Part shown: in pieces, positions 1-6,913 of the stretch | Position numbering within the stretch: the stretch's first letter is position 1 | Layout of the letters: each line of letters begins with the position of its first letter | Assembly: GCA_012036375.1 (NCBI GenBank) | Contig: JAAUOI010000091.1 | Span: forward strand, 1 to 9,703 | Origin: Allobrachymonas sp. | Lineage (GTDB): Bacteria; Pseudomonadota; Gammaproteobacteria; Burkholderiales; Burkholderiaceae_C | Direction: 5' to 3' | DNA length: 9,703 nt | Made by a program: the position numbers and the translations under genes | Notes under the pieces: model-generated | Database searches by the model: none | What the model saw: the letters and a program-made list of their open reading frames with translations, nothing else | What the model was told of the DNA's origin: nothing

Positions 1-269
1 TGGCTTATGAGGAAAGGTGATGCGATCAGGGTGCGCAGCGAGGCGTTGCGCGGGCTGCATTATTGTTTGCGATGCAGGGCGAGCTGGAGCGGGCTGACTT
101 TAAAACGATGCTCGGCGTGAGTGATCGCGCGGCATCGGCGCAAGTCTCGGCTCTGCTCCAGCGCGGCTTGCTGCTGAGTGATTCGCCGTATGGGAAGCTG
201 CGTATGGGTGTGCCGCAGCATGCGCTGCGGTTTTATTTTCCGAAGCTGTGGCCGGAGGCGGAGGGGTAA
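1..269 (+). CDS. Fic-family protein, C-terminal end (5' truncated, one apparent frameshift)
   Basis: This is the 3' end of a gene entering from the left edge. Two frames join into one C-terminal domain: frame 1 gives RSEALRGLHY up to about base 63, and frame 3 gives LFAMQGELERADFKTMLGVS onward to the TAA at 267-269. The pattern (an ALHYLF-like helix, a helix-turn-helix-like stretch, GLLLSDSPYGKLRMGVP, then ALRFYFPKLWPEA) matches my memory of the C-terminal winged-helix tail of bacterial Fic proteins. Those proteins usually transfer AMP or another nucleotide group to target proteins. The catalytic Fic motif (HPFxxGNG) would lie upstream, outside the window, so activity cannot be judged. One missing T in the TATTGTTT stretch at 61-68 would restore the frame. 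The gene converges on the hydrolase at 349-1344. The family call comes from the tail alone. Confidence 0.6.
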
Positions 270-290
270 TCCCTTGCTGGTTTTGAAGGT

Positions 291-345
291 AAAAACGGCC
301 GATCGCCGGCATAGAGTCTGCGCAGAGCGCTATTAAATTTGTAGT
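291..345 (+). repeat. Dispersed intergenic repeat, copy A
   Basis: About 55 bases between two convergent genes. It holds the palindrome GCCGGC followed by ATAGAG, then TGCGC-AGA-GCGCT, then CTATTAAATTTGTAG. The same order of blocks recurs at 1387-1443 and 2606-2666 and, inverted, at 8547-8606. The copy ends four bases before the stop codon of the minus-strand hydrolase. Its position suggests a bidirectional transcript end, but no strong stem with a T-tract is present. Confidence 0.75.
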
Positions 346-348
346 CAT

Positions 349-1344
349 TCAAAACCCATGTTTCTTCAACCAAGCGTTGAGTGGCGGGCTCCAGAAGCGG
401 CCGCCCGAGGCGAGCAGGCGGTGGCCGTCGGGATCGACGGGTGGGGCGGCGAAGAATTCGGCGACTGTTTTCTGGCCGGCGGCGCTGGCGGCATCGACAT
501 TGGCTTTGTGCCATTGTTTGGGCACATCGGGGCCCCAATACAAATCGTTTTCTGAATAGAGCCAGAGGCTGGGCACTTGGGTGGTTTTGCCGGCTTCTGC
601 ATAGACTTGGCCTAGCCGCTCCGGTTGGCAGGATTTTCCGGCATGGGTGTCGGGCTTGCCGCCTGAGCCGCCTGCAAAATTAACGCAGCCGATCACGCCG
701 GGCCAATTTTGCCCGCAGGCTGCAGCGGTGGTGAGGCCACCGACCGATTGGCCCACCAGCAAGACGCGGTCTTTGTTGGCCCAGGGCTGCTCGCGCAGCC
801 AATCGTGGGCGCTGCGCACGGCGCGGGTGGAAGCTTCAACGACTTTGGCGTATTGCGCCAGGCCGGTGCAGGGGCCGTTGCCGCTGGAGGGAAAGCGCGT
901 GCCGGAGGCTTCTGGATCGTGGGCGGAATTGGGGCCATAACCTGGACGAATTGGGGCGATGACGGCATAGCCTTTGGCATGCCAATAGCGCACATGGCCA
1001 GAGAGCACCGGGGTGCTGAGGTTTTGGCGGTCTTGCACCGTGGTGGCGCGGCCATGCGAGAAGATGACGACTGGCCAAGGCCCTGCGCCTGCGTTGGCTT
1101 GGCTGAGTGTGGGCTTGAACACCTGCACAGGCATGGATACGTCTGCGCCGCGCGGGCCGGACTCTTTGACGGTGACTTGCACGATTTCTGGTGTGAGCGC
1201 GTTGCTTGGGCTGGAGGCAGCGGGTGTGGAGGATGCCGCTGTTTGTGCAACCGCTGGCGCAGCGATGTGGAGCACGGCCAGTAGGGCAAGGGCTGCACGC
1301 CGGGCAGCAACAAATCGAATGCGGTGGGCTGGGGTGGGTGTCAT
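349..1344 (-). CDS. Exported alpha/beta hydrolase (dienelactone hydrolase-like)
   Basis: A 331-residue secreted or periplasmic serine hydrolase. The N-terminus has arginines (residues 9-16), a hydrophobic stretch (17-31) and a likely signal peptidase site at AVA-Q (after residue 33). The alpha/beta-hydrolase core follows. FSHGRAT (95-101) is the oxyanion-hole region. GQSVGG (198-203) is the nucleophile elbow with Ser200. Asp267 in SENDLYW and His308 in DPDGHRL complete a plausible catalytic triad. Four cysteines (159, 210, 220, 239) could form disulfides, which fits export. The substrate cannot be told from sequence; an ester is likely. The ATG at 1344 is the natural start because the signal peptide begins there, although no good ribosome binding site is visible. 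The gene is divergent from the hydrolase at 1521 and intact. Confidence 0.85.
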   Translation of the reverse strand: MTPTPAHRIRFVAARRAALALLAVLHIAAPAVAQTAASSTPAASSPSNALTPEIVQVTVKESGPRGADVSMPVQVFKPTLSQANAGAGPWPVVIFSHGRATTVQDRQNLSTPVLSGHVRYWHAKGYAVIAPIRPGYGPNSAHDPEASGTRFPSSGNGPCTGLAQYAKVVEASTRAVRSAHDWLREQPWANKDRVLLVGQSVGGLTTAAACGQNWPGVIGCVNFAGGSGGKPDTHAGKSCQPERLGQVYAEAGKTTQVPSLWLYSENDLYWGPDVPKQWHKANVDAASAAGQKTVAEFFAAPPVDPDGHRLLASGGRFWSPPLNAWLKKHGF

Positions 1345-1386
1345 GGCGAAGCCTGTGCAAGCGGTGGGAACACCTTTATTTTAAGC

Positions 1387-1443
1387 AAAAGCGGCTTTAG
1401 CCGGCATGAATTGTGCGCAGAGTGCTATCTATTTCATAGTGCG
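1387..1443 (+). repeat. Dispersed intergenic repeat, copy B
   Basis: The second copy lies in the spacer between two divergent hydrolase genes. It has AGCCGGCATG, then TGTGCGCAGAGTGCTAT, then ATTTCATAGTG. Its 3' half is closest to the inverted copy at 8547-8606. A small perfect hairpin, CGGCT-TT-AGCCG, sits at its left end (1392-1403). The spacer also holds the candidate promoter and ribosome binding site of the plus-strand gene, downstream of the repeat. Confidence 0.72.
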
Positions 1444-1466
1444 TGATGCGCCCGACCTTGGGCGGG

Positions 1467-1495
1467 TTGGCTGCGGGGCGGCTTGGGCCTACGCT
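1467..1495 (+). promoter_or_regulatory. Possible sigma-70 promoter for the hydrolase at 1521
   Basis: TTGGCT (1467-1472) and TACGCT (1490-1495) are separated by exactly 17 bases. They match the -35 and -10 consensus at four and three of six positions. A transcript would start near 1502, just upstream of the ribosome binding site at 1507-1513. The match is weak and rests on spacing and position. Confidence 0.25.
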
Positions 1496-1506
1496 AATCG
1501 GCTTTC

Positions 1507-1513
1507 GAGAGGG
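1507..1513 (+). promoter_or_regulatory. Ribosome binding site that supports the start at 1521
   Basis: GAGAGGG lies seven bases before the ATG at 1521, close to ideal spacing. That ATG is one frame away from the rest of the hydrolase. The site therefore favours a start at 1521 with a missing base at 1556-1560 over the longer open frame that begins at 1406 inside repeat copy B. Confidence 0.6.
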
Positions 1514-1520
1514 TCAATCA

Positions 1521-2596
1521 ATGAATGGCGTGGTGTTGTTGTGGTCGGTGTTGAATTTTTGCTGGTGTTCTTGGCTGTGGCCTTTGCGCTGAGCTGGCGG
1601 GCGGATCGCCCGGTGGCAACGCTGGTGGGGCGATGGGCACCTGAGGCCTTGGGCTCCCGGTTTGTGGAGGTGCGCGGCATGGCGGTGCACGTGCGGGACG
1701 AAGGACCGCACACTCCGAATACTTCGGAAGAAGGACCGCACACTCCGAGTACTTCGGAAGAAAGACCGCGCACTCCGAATACTTCGGAAGAAGAACCGCG
1801 CCATGGTTTAGAGCCGATTGTGCTTTTGCATGGTACAGGCGCGAGCTTGCACACTTGGGATGGCTGGGCGGCAGAGCTGGCCAAGACGCGGCGGGTGATT
1901 CGCTTTGACTTGCCCGGCTTTGGGTTGACGGGGCCTTACGCCGGCCACTGGTTGAATGAGGAAGGTGGGCGCTATTCACTGCTGAATTACGCTCAGTTTG
2001 TGACCGCGACCTTGGACGCTTTAGGCGTCACGCAGCCGGTGGTGTTGGCGGGCAATTCGCTGGGTGGGCAGATCGCTTGGGAGACGGCAGATTATTTACG
2101 CACAACTCAACCCCAGCGCGTAGCCAAGCTGATCTTGGTGGATTCGGCAGGGTATGACTTCACGCCGATTGATATGCCAAAAGCTTTTCAAGCGGCGGAG
2201 ATTGCGCTGCTTTCGCCGATCACGGAAAACACCTTGCCACGGTTTTTGTTGGCGCAGGATGTGCGCAGTGTGTATGGCGATCCAGGCAAGGTGACACCGC
2301 AGTTGATTGACCGCTACTACGAGCTGGCTTTGCGCGAAGGCAATCGGCGCGCCTTGGGCTTGCGCATGCGCGAGCCGCGCTCCATTGCGCCCGAGCGGAT
2401 TGCACAAATCACGCAGCCCACGCTGATCCTCTGGGGCGGCCAAGACCGCTTGATTCCGCCCTCGAATGCGGCGCTGTTTGCACACGATATCAAGGGCTCA
2501 CAACTGGTGATGTTGGACCGGCTCGGCCATGTGCCGCAAGAGGAAGACCCGAAGCAGACGGTGGCGGCTGTGCAGGCATTCTTGGCGCAGAAATGA
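1521..2596 (+). CDS. Membrane-anchored alpha/beta hydrolase with in-frame tandem repeat
   Basis: An alpha/beta hydrolase anchored by an N-terminal membrane segment. As given, the open frame runs from 1406 (396 residues), but its first 38 codons cross repeat copy B and a spacer. The ATG at 1521 has a good ribosome binding site. Reading from it and adding one T to the T5 run at 1556-1560 gives a smooth anchor (MNGVVLLWSVLNFLLVFLAV) and a 358-residue protein. In that numbering, LLHGTG (102-107) is the oxyanion region, GNSLGG (178-183) carries nucleophile Ser180, GGQDRLIPP carries Asp309, and RLGHVPQE carries His337. The fold resembles meta-cleavage product hydrolases and haloalkane dehalogenase-like esterases; the substrate is unknown. 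The segment between VHVRDEG and PIVLLHG is expanded by a 30-bp tandem repeat. If the sequence is correct as given, translation must start elsewhere in the longer frame. Confidence 0.82.
1703..1802 (+). repeat. 30-bp tandem repeat, 3.3 copies, in frame in the hydrolase
   Basis: Three full 30-base units lie at 1703-1732, 1733-1762 and 1763-1792, with a 10-base partial unit to 1802. The units differ at only a few positions. Each encodes a ten-residue block of the type PHTPNTSEEG. Each also holds a perfect inverted repeat, TCCGAA-TAC-TTCGGA, in units 1 and 3; unit 2 has GAG-TAC in place of GAA-TAC, which weakens one pair. The unit length is a multiple of three, so copy number can change without a frame break. 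The encoded loop is polar and rich in Pro, Thr, Ser and Glu, and lies before the first core strand. Confidence 0.93.
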
Positions 2597-2605
2597 GTGA
2601 AAATT

Positions 2606-2666
2606 AAAGCCAAATCGACATCTGGCCGGCATAGAGTGTGCGCAAAGCGCTATTGAAATAATAGCG
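2606..2666 (+). repeat. Dispersed intergenic repeat, copy C
   Basis: About 61 bases between two plus-strand genes. It begins AAAGCCAAATC, a block shared with the inverted copy at 8547-8606. GGCCGGCATAGAG, GTGCGC-AAA-GCGC and a 3' stem follow. This copy forms the best hairpin of the four: CGCTATT (2648-2654), loop GAAAT, AATAGCG (2660-2666), followed by TTTA. Confidence 0.78.
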
Positions 2667-2670
2667 TTTA
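2648..2670 (+). terminator. Weak hairpin, possible terminator after the hydrolase
   Basis: A perfect 7-bp stem with a 5-base loop is followed only by TTTA. It lies 52 bases after the stop codon at 2594-2596 and is part of repeat copy C. The stem is AT-rich at its top and the T-tract is short, so termination would be inefficient at best. Confidence 0.25.
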
Positions 2671-2718
2671 GATGGTTGATCAGTGTGGCTTGGGTGTTGG
2701 GCGATATGATTGCGGCAG

Positions 2719-2738
2719 GCAAGCTGCACCCAGCTTGC
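2719..2738 (+). promoter_or_regulatory. Hairpin in the leader of the ligase gene
   Basis: GCAAGCT (2719-2725), a 6-base loop, and AGCTTGC (2732-2738) form a perfect 7-bp inverted repeat ending 14 bases before the ATG at 2753. It could be an operator or an RNA hairpin near the ribosome binding region. It could also be chance; no T-tract follows it. Confidence 0.3.
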
Positions 2739-2752
2739 TGGGAATAGTTTCC

Positions 2753-4021
2753 ATGTCGATTGATTTGATGTCTTCTCCTCGCAAATTTTCTTGGCGCGCG
2801 CGCAGCGTGACTTGGGCGGCTGCGTTTTGGGGTGTATGTGTGGTGTTGCCTGTGGGCATGAATTATTTGGCCCTGCTTTTGTTGCTGGCTGCGCTGCTGA
2901 TAGCCGGGCGATGGCGCGAGGTGCTCAATTTGGATCGGCCGCTGCGGCCTTGGCTGATCGCAGCAATCGGTTTTCTTGGCGTGCATGCATTCATTTTGGC
3001 GATTCAGCCGATTTACTATGAGGAAACGCCGAGTAACTTGGTGCATGGCATTCGCTTGGTATTGACACTGTGGGTGGCGCTGGCCTTGCGCGGGGATGAG
3101 GCGGCGGCAGCGTTGAAGGCTATGGCGTTGGCGGGGATGGCCGCTGCGCTGGCTTTGATTGGTTTGCACTTCTTTTTTCCAGGTGGTGCAGCACCATTCT
3201 TTTACGCAAAAGTGGCGGGCAGTGGGAACAAATGGATTGCGGTATCGGTGCTGTTGGCTTTGTTGACAACGGCTGCGGTGCGCTACGCGTTCGAGCGCAA
3301 TCGTCGCTACCGCTGGCCAGCTTGCCTGGCTGGGGCTTTGGCTTGCTTTGCGGTGCTGGTGGTGATGAATCAGCGCACGGCGTTTTTGCTGCTGGCGGTG
3401 GGTTTAGGCGCGGTGATGTTACATGCCTTTCGTCGCAAGCCGCAGTGGTTGCTGGCTGGCTTGGTCAGTGTGCTCTTGGCGGGGGTGGCCAGCTGGCATG
3501 CCTCGCCGCAAATCAGTCAAAAATTCATCGCAGGCGTGGAGCAGCTCAAACAAGCGCATGCGGGCCAGGTGAGCCAAGAAAGTATGGTGATCCGCTACGA
3601 GATGTATACCCAGACGGCACAAATGTGGCGTGAGCGGCCGTTGACAGGCTGGGGCATAGGCAGTTGGAATGATCAATGGAAGCGGCGCGTGCATCCGATC
3701 CTGCACCAATCCAATATGCCGCATAACGATGTGCTGTGGATGGGGGCACAGGCGGGGTGGCTGGGCGCTTTGAGTTGGCTGAGTTTGTTTGGCACGCTGC
3801 TGTGGCTGTGTTGGCGCACAATGACCTGGCGGCATCAGATTGCCTTTGCTTTTGTGGCCATGGTGTTGGCCAATGCGCAAGTTAATTCTGGGACGCGCGA
3901 TGCAAATTTGGGGCTGCCGCTACTTTTTGCGATGGGCGCTGCAGTTGCGTGGGCGCGTGGCAAAGCCGCAGATGATGAGCGGGCGCTTCAGGCGGGGTGG
4001 GTGACTGCAAAGGCGTTATAG
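2753..4021 (+). CDS. O-antigen ligase family membrane protein (WaaL/Wzy_C type)
   Basis: A 422-residue inner-membrane protein with about ten hydrophobic segments and one large hydrophilic loop near residues 248-323, as in the Wzy_C/WaaL family. These proteins either join O-antigen to the lipid A-core on the periplasmic face or polymerise or transfer other glycans. Family signs are the loop motif GWGIGSW (299-305) and PHNDVLWMGAQAGWLG (323-338), with the conserved His324 just before a membrane segment. An arginine in MNQRTAFLL near residue 208 matches the usual conserved basic site. The ATG at 2753 was chosen because an upstream ATG at 2672 sits just after repeat copy C and lacks a ribosome binding site; MSIDLM leads directly to the first membrane segment. 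The gene lies tail to tail with the WaaA-KdkA gene and overlaps it by 34 bases. The context favours LPS ligase, but a polymerase or protein glycan ligase is not excluded. Confidence 0.8.
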   Translation: MSIDLMSSPRKFSWRARSVTWAAAFWGVCVVLPVGMNYLALLLLLAALLIAGRWREVLNLDRPLRPWLIAAIGFLGVHAFILAIQPIYYEETPSNLVHGIRLVLTLWVALALRGDEAAAALKAMALAGMAAALALIGLHFFFPGGAAPFFYAKVAGSGNKWIAVSVLLALLTTAAVRYAFERNRRYRWPACLAGALACFAVLVVMNQRTAFLLLAVGLGAVMLHAFRRKPQWLLAGLVSVLLAGVASWHASPQISQKFIAGVEQLKQAHAGQVSQESMVIRYEMYTQTAQMWRERPLTGWGIGSWNDQWKRRVHPILHQSNMPHNDVLWMGAQAGWLGALSWLSLFGTLLWLCWRTMTWRHQIAFAFVAMVLANAQVNSGTRDANLGLPLLFAMGAAVAWARGKAADDERALQAGWVTAKAL

Positions 4022-4803
4022 GCTTGCGTAAGCAGCAGCCAATGTGTCTCGTCCCACAAAGGCGCTTTGCCCAGGCGATGCTCTTTTCGCAAGGAGCGCA
4101 AAAGGCGTTGCAAATTTTCGGCCTTGAAGGCGGCATCGGCGCGGCGCTCGCAACGGTCGAAATCGATGATGAAAACTTGTCGGCTGATTGTTTCTGGCTC
4201 GCATTCCGTTTGGACCAAGATGTTGTGGGCATTTAAATCGCTGTGATGCACTTGCGCGGCATGCAGGCGGGCAACGGCTTGGCCAATGCTTTGCCACACT
4301 GCTTGCCACGCCAGTGATGGCTGGGCGCGAAATGCGTGTGTTTTGAGCAGTGGTGAATCAGCAGCGACTGCTTGCGCTAAGGTGCAAGTGTCTGGAATCC
4401 AGGCCATCAGCAGATCAGCGCGATAGACGATGCCAGATGCGGCGTAACGCGCTGCAAGGGGTTGCGCGACAGGTAAGCCTTGCGAGCGCATTTCGCGCAG
4501 CAATTGCCACTCGCGCATGGCGCGAGAGCGGTGCGAGGCTTCATGCAAGAAGCGATCATCCATGAGCTTGGCCACGAGGCCGCCGCGCTGGTAGTGGCGG
4601 GCGATGGCAAATGAATCTGTGTCACTGTGCCAAGACATGATCCGCACCCTGCCACGGCCAGCGGTTGTTTGTTTGGAAACGTCAAGGCCGGGCTGCTCGG
4701 ATGTGCTCCACCAGTGATTGGGCAAGTTGGGTTGCTGCGAAGATTCTGCCCATTGCGTAGCGCCTGTTACGTCGACAAATGATTCGCTGGCGGCCAAACC
4801 CTT
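3988..4803 (-). other. kdkA: KdkA domain of the fusion (Kdo kinase)
   Basis: The 3' part of the WaaA-KdkA gene, about 270 codons, close to the full length of stand-alone KdkA proteins. It belongs to the protein kinase-like fold used by KdkA, RfaP and related LPS kinases. It has the HxDLNxxN catalytic loop (HSDLNAHN) and the IDFDR metal-binding segment, so it looks active. No in-frame stop or clear internal ribosome binding site marks a separate gene. In Haemophilus and Bordetella, as I recall, KdkA is a separate protein and acts with a WaaA that adds one Kdo, so the phosphate takes the place of a second Kdo. Confidence 0.85.
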
Positions 4804-6121
4804 GGGTAGCCAAGGCAGCAGTTGAACCAAGGTGCGTGCAGCGCTGCCTTGCTGCGTTTGCATGAACTGGCGTGCTCGCATGCTGCGCTGCTGGTAGGTG
4901 CTGTTGGCGAGTTGGCTGTCTTGTAGCCAAGTGATGGCTGTCTCCCAAGCCTGCTGCAAACTGGCGCAGCGTTGACCTAAATTGTCTTGCTCGATTTGCG
5001 CATACACATCGTGGAAATTTTCTGTGTGGGGTCCAAAAATAACTGCTTGACCAACTGCCAAAGCCTCCAGCGGATTGTGGCCACCCACATCGTGCCAACT
5101 ACCACCAACCATTGAAACCACGGCAAGGCGATACCACTGCTGCAGCTGTCCCATGGCATCGACGAGGATCACTTGCGCATCTGCTGCGACCACGCCACCA
5201 AGGCTTGCGCGATGCACGCGCAGTGACTGCGAATTGAGCCATTGCGCCACCGCTTCAAAGCGCTGAGGATGGCGCGGCACGATAACGGGCAACACGTGTT
5301 GAAGATCACCGCCTTTGGCCAGCGTCTGCCATACCGCTAAAAATCTTTTTCTTCTTGCGCATGGCTGCTGGCAAGCAGCACCAAACGCCTATCACGCAAA
5401 CCGAGTTGCTCTACCTGATGCGCCGGCCAAGCAGGGCTGACCGCTGCATCAAATTTCAAATTGCCCGATAACCCAGTTTTCTCTTGGGCAAAACCCAAGG
5501 AAATCAAGGCAGCTTGGCTGGCTGCATCCGCGCAAGCCGCCCACTGCACGCTGCGCAGCGCCTGTCCGAGCAAACGCGGCCAGCGCTTGACCGAAGCAGC
5601 CGAGCGCTCATTCATCCGCGCATTGACCAGCACCACAGGAATCACCGCTTTCGCACACTGCGCCATCCAAAGCGGCCACAGCTCGCGCTCCATCAAGATC
5701 ACCAGGCGCGGCTGCGTGCGTTCGATAAAACGGCGCACCGCGCCTACAGTGTCAATTGGCGCATACAACACGCGAAGACGCCGTGGCTGCAGCACCTCAC
5801 ACATCTTTTGCGCGAGATCTAAACCTGTGGGTGTTTGCGTCGTGAGCGTGATGCGCAGCAGCGGATCATGCGCCAGCAGCGCATCAATCAAAGGCTTGGC
5901 CGCCTGCACCTCGCCCATCGAAGCCGCATGCAGCCAGATGCCACCCCAAAATTGGGATCAACTGGCGGATAGCCCCAGCGCTGATCCCCATGATGCCAAT
6001 ACGCTGGTTGGCGCAGGCCGCGAAAGCCTAAAGCGGCCGCCAGCGGTACTTGAGCCACGGCCATCGCGCAGCGGTACAAGGCCAGCGGCCAGCCGCGATG
6101 CCATGCGAAGGCTTGCGCCAT
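3988..6121 (-). CDS. waaA: Kdo transferase WaaA fused to Kdo kinase KdkA (two apparent frameshifts)
   Basis: A corrected 711-residue bifunctional protein. Residues 1-440 are WaaA (KdtA), which transfers Kdo from CMP-Kdo to lipid A precursor at the inner membrane. An N-terminal membrane helix (about 13-34) is followed by IWLHAASMGEV (62-72) with the expected catalytic Glu71, ERELWP (145-150), NARMNERS (167-174), GNLKFD (220-225), and GGSWHDVGGHNPLE to FGPHTENF (about 340-369). Residues from about 442 to 711 match KdkA, which phosphorylates Kdo: TAGRGRV (487-493), YQRGGLV (511-517), HHSDLNAHN (626-634) with catalytic Asp629, and IDFDR (653-657). The linker between domains is continuous and has no stop. 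The WaaA part is broken twice, near 5944-5951 and at 5339-5343; one added base at each site restores all motifs. The start ATG at 6121 lies 17 bases after the glycosyltransferase stop; a TTG at 6148 is an alternative. Confidence 0.88.
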
Positions 6122-6138
6122 GCGAGAAGGCTCAGGCT

Positions 6139-6881
6139 TTAGCGCCAATGCTCAGCCACCCAAGGTGTGGGCGCAACGCGGCGGTACCATTTGCCGCTGA
6201 TGCCAGCAATCGCATCGGGCGGATTCGGTTTACCATGGAAGGCCACGATGCGTGCGCCTTGAGGCAGCTTGGGTGTGGTGAACCAACTGGCCAGCGTATT
6301 GGGCATGCAGCTGCGCTTGAAGCTCACGCACCATTGCTGCGGCCAGTAGTTGAGCTTGCTTTGGCGCTGCAAAAATGTGTGATGAATTCTTGCTCGTTGC
6401 GCACAGGCTCAATTGAGCGTGGATAGTCGTTCTTTAAATATTCCAGCGCATCGGCGTGCGCGCCAATTGTGTAGACGTAGCACGAGGTATTGCCCGTGCC
6501 ATCGGTTTTGTCCCATTCGCGGATGACGATGAACTCACCCTTTTGCTCAAAGAAAGGATCGAGACTGTCAACGATCACAATGTCCAGATCAAGAAACAAT
6601 GTGCGGCCTTTGAGGTCATACAACTCTTCTTTGAAACTCGTGAGCTTGAGCCAGCCGTGGCCAAAGCTCCAAGGCTTGCGCTCATCAAATTCAGAAAAGC
6701 CTACCATCGGAATTGGCATGACTTCCACCGATGCGTCAATGCCATCGGCATCGTCGGTGAGGCAGACAAAACGATGCGGTCGTTTCAAATGACGCGCGAC
6801 CATCGAGCGCAGGATGTTCACATACTCAGGGCCATATTTTTTGCCCCATTTGATGCACAGCACGTTGACCAAATCTGTCAT
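6139..6881 (-). CDS. GT-A type glycosyltransferase, probably LPS core (one apparent frameshift)
   Basis: A corrected 247-residue soluble glycosyltransferase. The N-terminal Rossmann-like half includes HRFVCLTDD (36-44), then WLKL (77-80), then GRTLFLDLDIVIV (92-104), whose DLD is the DxD motif for metal and nucleotide-sugar binding. RNEQEFITHF (161-170) follows. The C-terminal part holds IVAFHGKPNPPDA, a His-Gly-Lys-Pro motif of the sort that contacts the donor phosphate in GT8-like enzymes. The frame breaks at the A5 run 6371-6375; one extra base joins HF to LQRQSKLNYW. The ATG at 6881 has AGGA seven bases upstream (6889-6892). galU ends 32 bases before it and WaaA-KdkA starts 17 bases after it, so an inner-core glycosylation role is likely. 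Donor and acceptor are unknown. Confidence 0.78.
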
Positions 6882-6888
6882 GAGTATT

Positions 6889-6892
6889 TCCT
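6889..6892 (-). promoter_or_regulatory. Ribosome binding site of the glycosyltransferase
   Basis: AGGA on the minus strand, seven bases before the ATG at 6881. It is the clearest ribosome binding site of the minus-strand cluster and settles the start of this gene within the 32-base gap after galU. Confidence 0.6.
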
Positions 6893-6913
6893 ATTGGATG
6901 GAGTGCTTCAGAA

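Noticed and set aside
709..1284. A 191-codon plus-strand open frame opposite the exported hydrolase
   Set aside because: The minus-strand frame has a signal peptide and full catalytic triad; the plus frame has no domain and is a shadow.
693..1313. A 206-codon minus-strand frame within the exported hydrolase
   Set aside because: It is an alternate frame of the same strand with a Pro, Ser and Ala-rich shadow composition and no motif.
1345..1386. TAAAAT near 1380 (minus) as a -10 box for the exported hydrolase
   Set aside because: The region 17 bases upstream has no recognisable -35 hexamer, so the match is too weak to list.
1703..1802. Possible CRISPR-like array
   Set aside because: The units are directly adjacent with no unique spacers and lie in frame inside a coding gene.
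2672..2752. ATG at 2672 as the ligase start
   Set aside because: It follows directly on repeat copy C, lacks a ribosome binding site and would add 27 residues unlike a membrane protein N-terminus.
5461..6426. A 321-codon open frame on the plus strand
   Set aside because: It lies antisense to WaaA and the glycosyltransferase, has no recognisable domain or ribosome binding site, and its composition is that of a shadow frame in GC-rich coding DNA.
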